Assembly (NCBI GenBank): GCA_002455335.1
Contig: DKKP01000017.1
Location: forward strand, 5,431 to 10,559
DNA: 5,129 nucleotides
Origin: Anaerolineales bacterium UBA6663
GTDB taxonomy: Bacteria > Chloroflexota > Anaerolineae > Anaerolineales > UBA6663
Direction of reading: 5' to 3'
In this document: in pieces, positions 5,089 through 5,129 of the stretch
Layout: each line of letters starts with the position of its first letter
Numbering within the stretch: position 1 is the first letter of the stretch
Program-made: the position numbers and the translations under genes
Notes under the pieces: generated by a model
Told to the model about the DNA's origin: nothing
Databases searched by the model: none
The model's input: only the letters and a program-made list of their open reading frames with translations

Positions 5089-5129
5089 CCGTTGAAAGCA
5101 TCCGTTCATCCGTTTCATCCGTTGATCCG
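5089..5129. repeat. Cluster of CGGATG-type short repeats, reverse orientation, cut by the window edge
   Basis: Positions 5089-5103 are the reverse complement of 4818-4832 (15 of 15), and 5108-5129 the reverse complement of 4841-4862 (22 of 22). The order of the two blocks is not mirrored, so this is an array of the same short units facing the other way rather than a simple mirror copy. It may continue past the window. Confidence 0.75.

Larger units (their letters stand above)
4703..5129. other. Gene-free repeat-rich region
   Basis: No reading frame here looks protein-coding. The open frames at 4813-5101 are low-complexity, Arg/Pro-rich translations of repeat DNA. The region holds two GC hairpins (4724-4739, 4779-4808), a direct 13-bp repeat with further CGGATG units (4810-4862), several inverted repeats (4889-5021) and a second, oppositely oriented CGGATG cluster at the right edge (5089-5129). 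I found no tRNA or other RNA gene. Confidence 0.6.

Noticed and set aside
4813..5101. Two overlapping minus-strand frames of 77 and 91 codons
   Set aside because: They translate repeat DNA (for example CREPQRRAGH and NRKDAQGTQRP), lack good binding sites and start inside the repeat arrays.
4810..5129. CRISPR array
   Set aside because: The repeats are only 9-13 bases, nearly contiguous and without spacers of regular length, and no cas gene is present.

Overview
The window is GC-rich, densely packed bacterial DNA, and every gene I can support lies on the minus strand. It therefore reads right to left, from about position 4700 down to position 1. The gene content (a fused NuoE/NuoF-type diaphorase, a PAQR/hemolysin III membrane protein, and DUF1801 and DUF6027-like small proteins) fits a free-living, metabolically versatile bacterium. 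The high GC, the short tandem repeats with a CAACGGATG core and the CGCAAAG-type intergenic repeats remind me of Chloroflexota, but that placement is a weak guess.

Region by region in transcription order: (1) 4703-5129 has no supported gene. It holds two oppositely oriented clusters of short CGGATG-type repeats bracketing about 230 bp rich in inverted repeats, plus two strong GC hairpins. (2) 3972-4672 is an unrecognised, probably exported protein whose reading frame is broken by a -1 type shift near 4411-4425; its natural start may be a lost ATG (now ACG) at 4702. (3) 3570-3959 is a small three-helix membrane protein. It is read from a GTG at 3851 with an excellent ribosome binding site. The same frame extends upstream through a TGA to an ATG at 3959 that has its own excellent site. 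(4) 2697-3353, 2277-2690 and 1918-2277 are a tight three-gene run: hemolysin III/TrhA, a DUF6027-like protein and a DUF1801 protein. (5) 8-1795 is the 595-residue NuoE-NuoF fusion. Its stop codon overlaps the ATG of another gene that runs off the left edge.

Functionally, the best understood part is the left end. The fusion carries the 2Fe-2S, FMN, NAD and 4Fe-4S sites of the NADH-reactive module found in HoxF of NAD-reducing hydrogenases and, as separate subunits, in NAD-dependent formate dehydrogenase and complex I. The ATGA overlap says that the next gene, outside the window, is its partner (HoxU-like, or a molybdenum/tungsten formate dehydrogenase alpha subunit). The right end is the most uncertain and most curious part: a decaying secreted protein coupled to a tiny membrane protein, next to a repeat-rich intergenic region. 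An effector/immunity-like pair is possible but unproven.
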